A DNA stretch of 64,000 bases from JACMLD01 sp038229695. GTDB taxonomy: Bacteria > Bacteroidota > Bacteroidia > Chitinophagales > Chitinophagaceae. A program made the position numbers and the translations under genes. Shown one piece after another: positions 63,512-64,000 of this stretch. The DNA is taken from the NCBI GenBank assembly GCA_038229695.1, contig JBBROE010000007.1, forward strand, positions 4,238-68,237, in the 5' to 3' direction. The notes beneath the pieces were generated by a model. The model was not told where the DNA came from. It made no database searches and saw nothing but the letters and a program-made list of their open reading frames with translations. Each line of letters starts with the position of its first letter. Within the stretch, counting starts at the first letter, position 1.

Positions 63512-64000
63512 TTAAAACAGTTGCCCGCCCTGCCCACCCTGTTGCAGCCAGTTGCTGATAAACCGGGGAAAGGGATAATCGCCGAGGGACGATTTTTTGA
63601 CCGGCAGGTATTGGCGCAGCGTTGCGGGAATCTGATCACAGGAAACTGTAATGAATTGCCCGGCCAGTTGCTGGTGGGTGAGCTGTTGCCGGAACACAGT
63701 GGAGATGGTTTTTATTTTTACGGGCTCGCCAAAAACTTTTTTCAATATCGGCGCCAGCCTGCTGGTGTCGGGCACTTCATCACCTGGCATTTCGTGTAAA
63801 ACAAATTCATACAGGTTTTCCCATATATCGCCGGCCAGTCTTTTATGAATTAGTACGCTGTCTCCTGTCTCAACGATAAAATAAAAAAACCAACGGTGTG
63901 TTTTCTTTATTGATTTTTCTTTAACGGGCAGGGCAGCTACTTCGCCGAGCGCAAGTGCCCGGCAATCTTTTTGCTGTGGGCATTGGCTGCACAATGGTTG
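63512..64000 (-). CDS. mutY: A/G-specific adenine glycosylase MutY, C-terminal part, cut by the window edge
   Basis: Only the last about 162 residues are visible; the frame stays open to base 64000. It starts with QPLCSQCPQQKDC, the last three Cys of the C-x6-C-x2-C-x5-C iron-sulfur cluster of MutY. After that a NUDIX-like domain follows that reads 8-oxoguanine: KKTHRWFFYFIVETGDSVLI, then KRLAGDIWENLYEFVLHEMP and STVFRQQLTHQQLAGQFITV. MutY removes adenine opposite 8-oxo-G. The true start lies to the right of the window. The TTG at 63994 is not a start. Neighbour of ssb at 217 nt. Confidence 0.92.
   Translation of the reverse strand, partial: QPLCSQCPQQKDCRALALGEVAALPVKEKSIKKTHRWFFYFIVETGDSVLIHKRLAGDIWENLYEFVLHEMPGDEVPDTSRLAPILKKVFGEPVKIKTISTVFRQQLTHQQLAGQFITVSCDQIPATLRQYLPVKKSSLGDYPFPRFISNWLQQGGQGGQLF

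Noticed and set aside
1..64000. CRISPR array, prophage, insertion sequence, tRNA or rRNA
   Set aside because: I found no regularly spaced direct repeats, no transposase or integrase and no cloverleaf-like sequence while reading both strands; a covariance search could still reveal a small RNA.

Overview
The window reads as chromosomal DNA of a member of the Bacteroidota, most likely a Chitinophagaceae-like bacterium. The reasons are three SusC/SusD outer-membrane uptake pairs, gliding genes gldD/gldE next to ssb and mutY, an UpxY/NusG-like antiterminator, a short CarB, DUF4369-TlpA and DUF3109 proteins, and several promoters of the Bacteroidota type (TTG, about 19-21 bp, TAnnTTTG). I saw no tRNA, rRNA, CRISPR array, insertion sequence or phage gene.

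Region 1 (1-9.5 kb) is a visibly A+T-rich surface-polysaccharide cluster. On the plus strand it holds a glycosyltransferase cut by the window edge, a WcaF-type acetyltransferase, a GMC-type flavin oxidoreductase, an acyltransferase-3 membrane protein, a WaaE-like GT2, an unclassified GT-A-like protein and a GDP-mannose 4,6-dehydratase. Facing it on the minus strand are an UpxY-like antiterminator and a WcaI-type glycosyltransferase. Together they would build and decorate a polymer containing a GDP-mannose-derived deoxysugar. A 1.4 kb stretch without a convincing gene (9.5-10.9 kb) separates it from a more G+C-rich backbone.

Region 2 (10.9-28.1 kb) has a lone RND/MMPL exporter and then three consecutive susC-susD pairs, each with exactly 19 nt between the two genes and a strong hairpin terminator. 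Pairs 2 and 3 are clear paralogues. No glycoside hydrolase, protease, sigma/anti-sigma pair or hybrid sensor accompanies them, so the substrate cannot be read from context.

Region 3 (28.2-64 kb) is mainly housekeeping: a DUF4369-TlpA lipoprotein, gatB, a double-PDZ protein, alaS, an M23 peptidase, a MerR regulator, a minus-strand run rsfS-ftsH-lutC-GGCT-lpxH-hypothetical, birA, a small HELAH protein, an EamA transporter, purH, comEC (split by a -1 frameshift near its end), a YncE-phosphoesterase fusion, carB, a second M23 protein, bcp, a NodB-like protein, lutB, a DUF3109 protein, gldD, gldE, ssb and the 3' part of mutY.

The observations most worth a second look are the comEC frameshift with the purH promoter lying in its tail, the three enzyme-free susCD pairs with an 11-bp direct repeat at a 22-bp period upstream of the first, the unusual placement of the UpxY gene, the unclassified transferase and GMC oxidoreductase in the polysaccharide cluster, and a few small overlooked proteins. 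I did not find a clearly new multi-gene system; the susCD array and the polysaccharide cluster come nearest.
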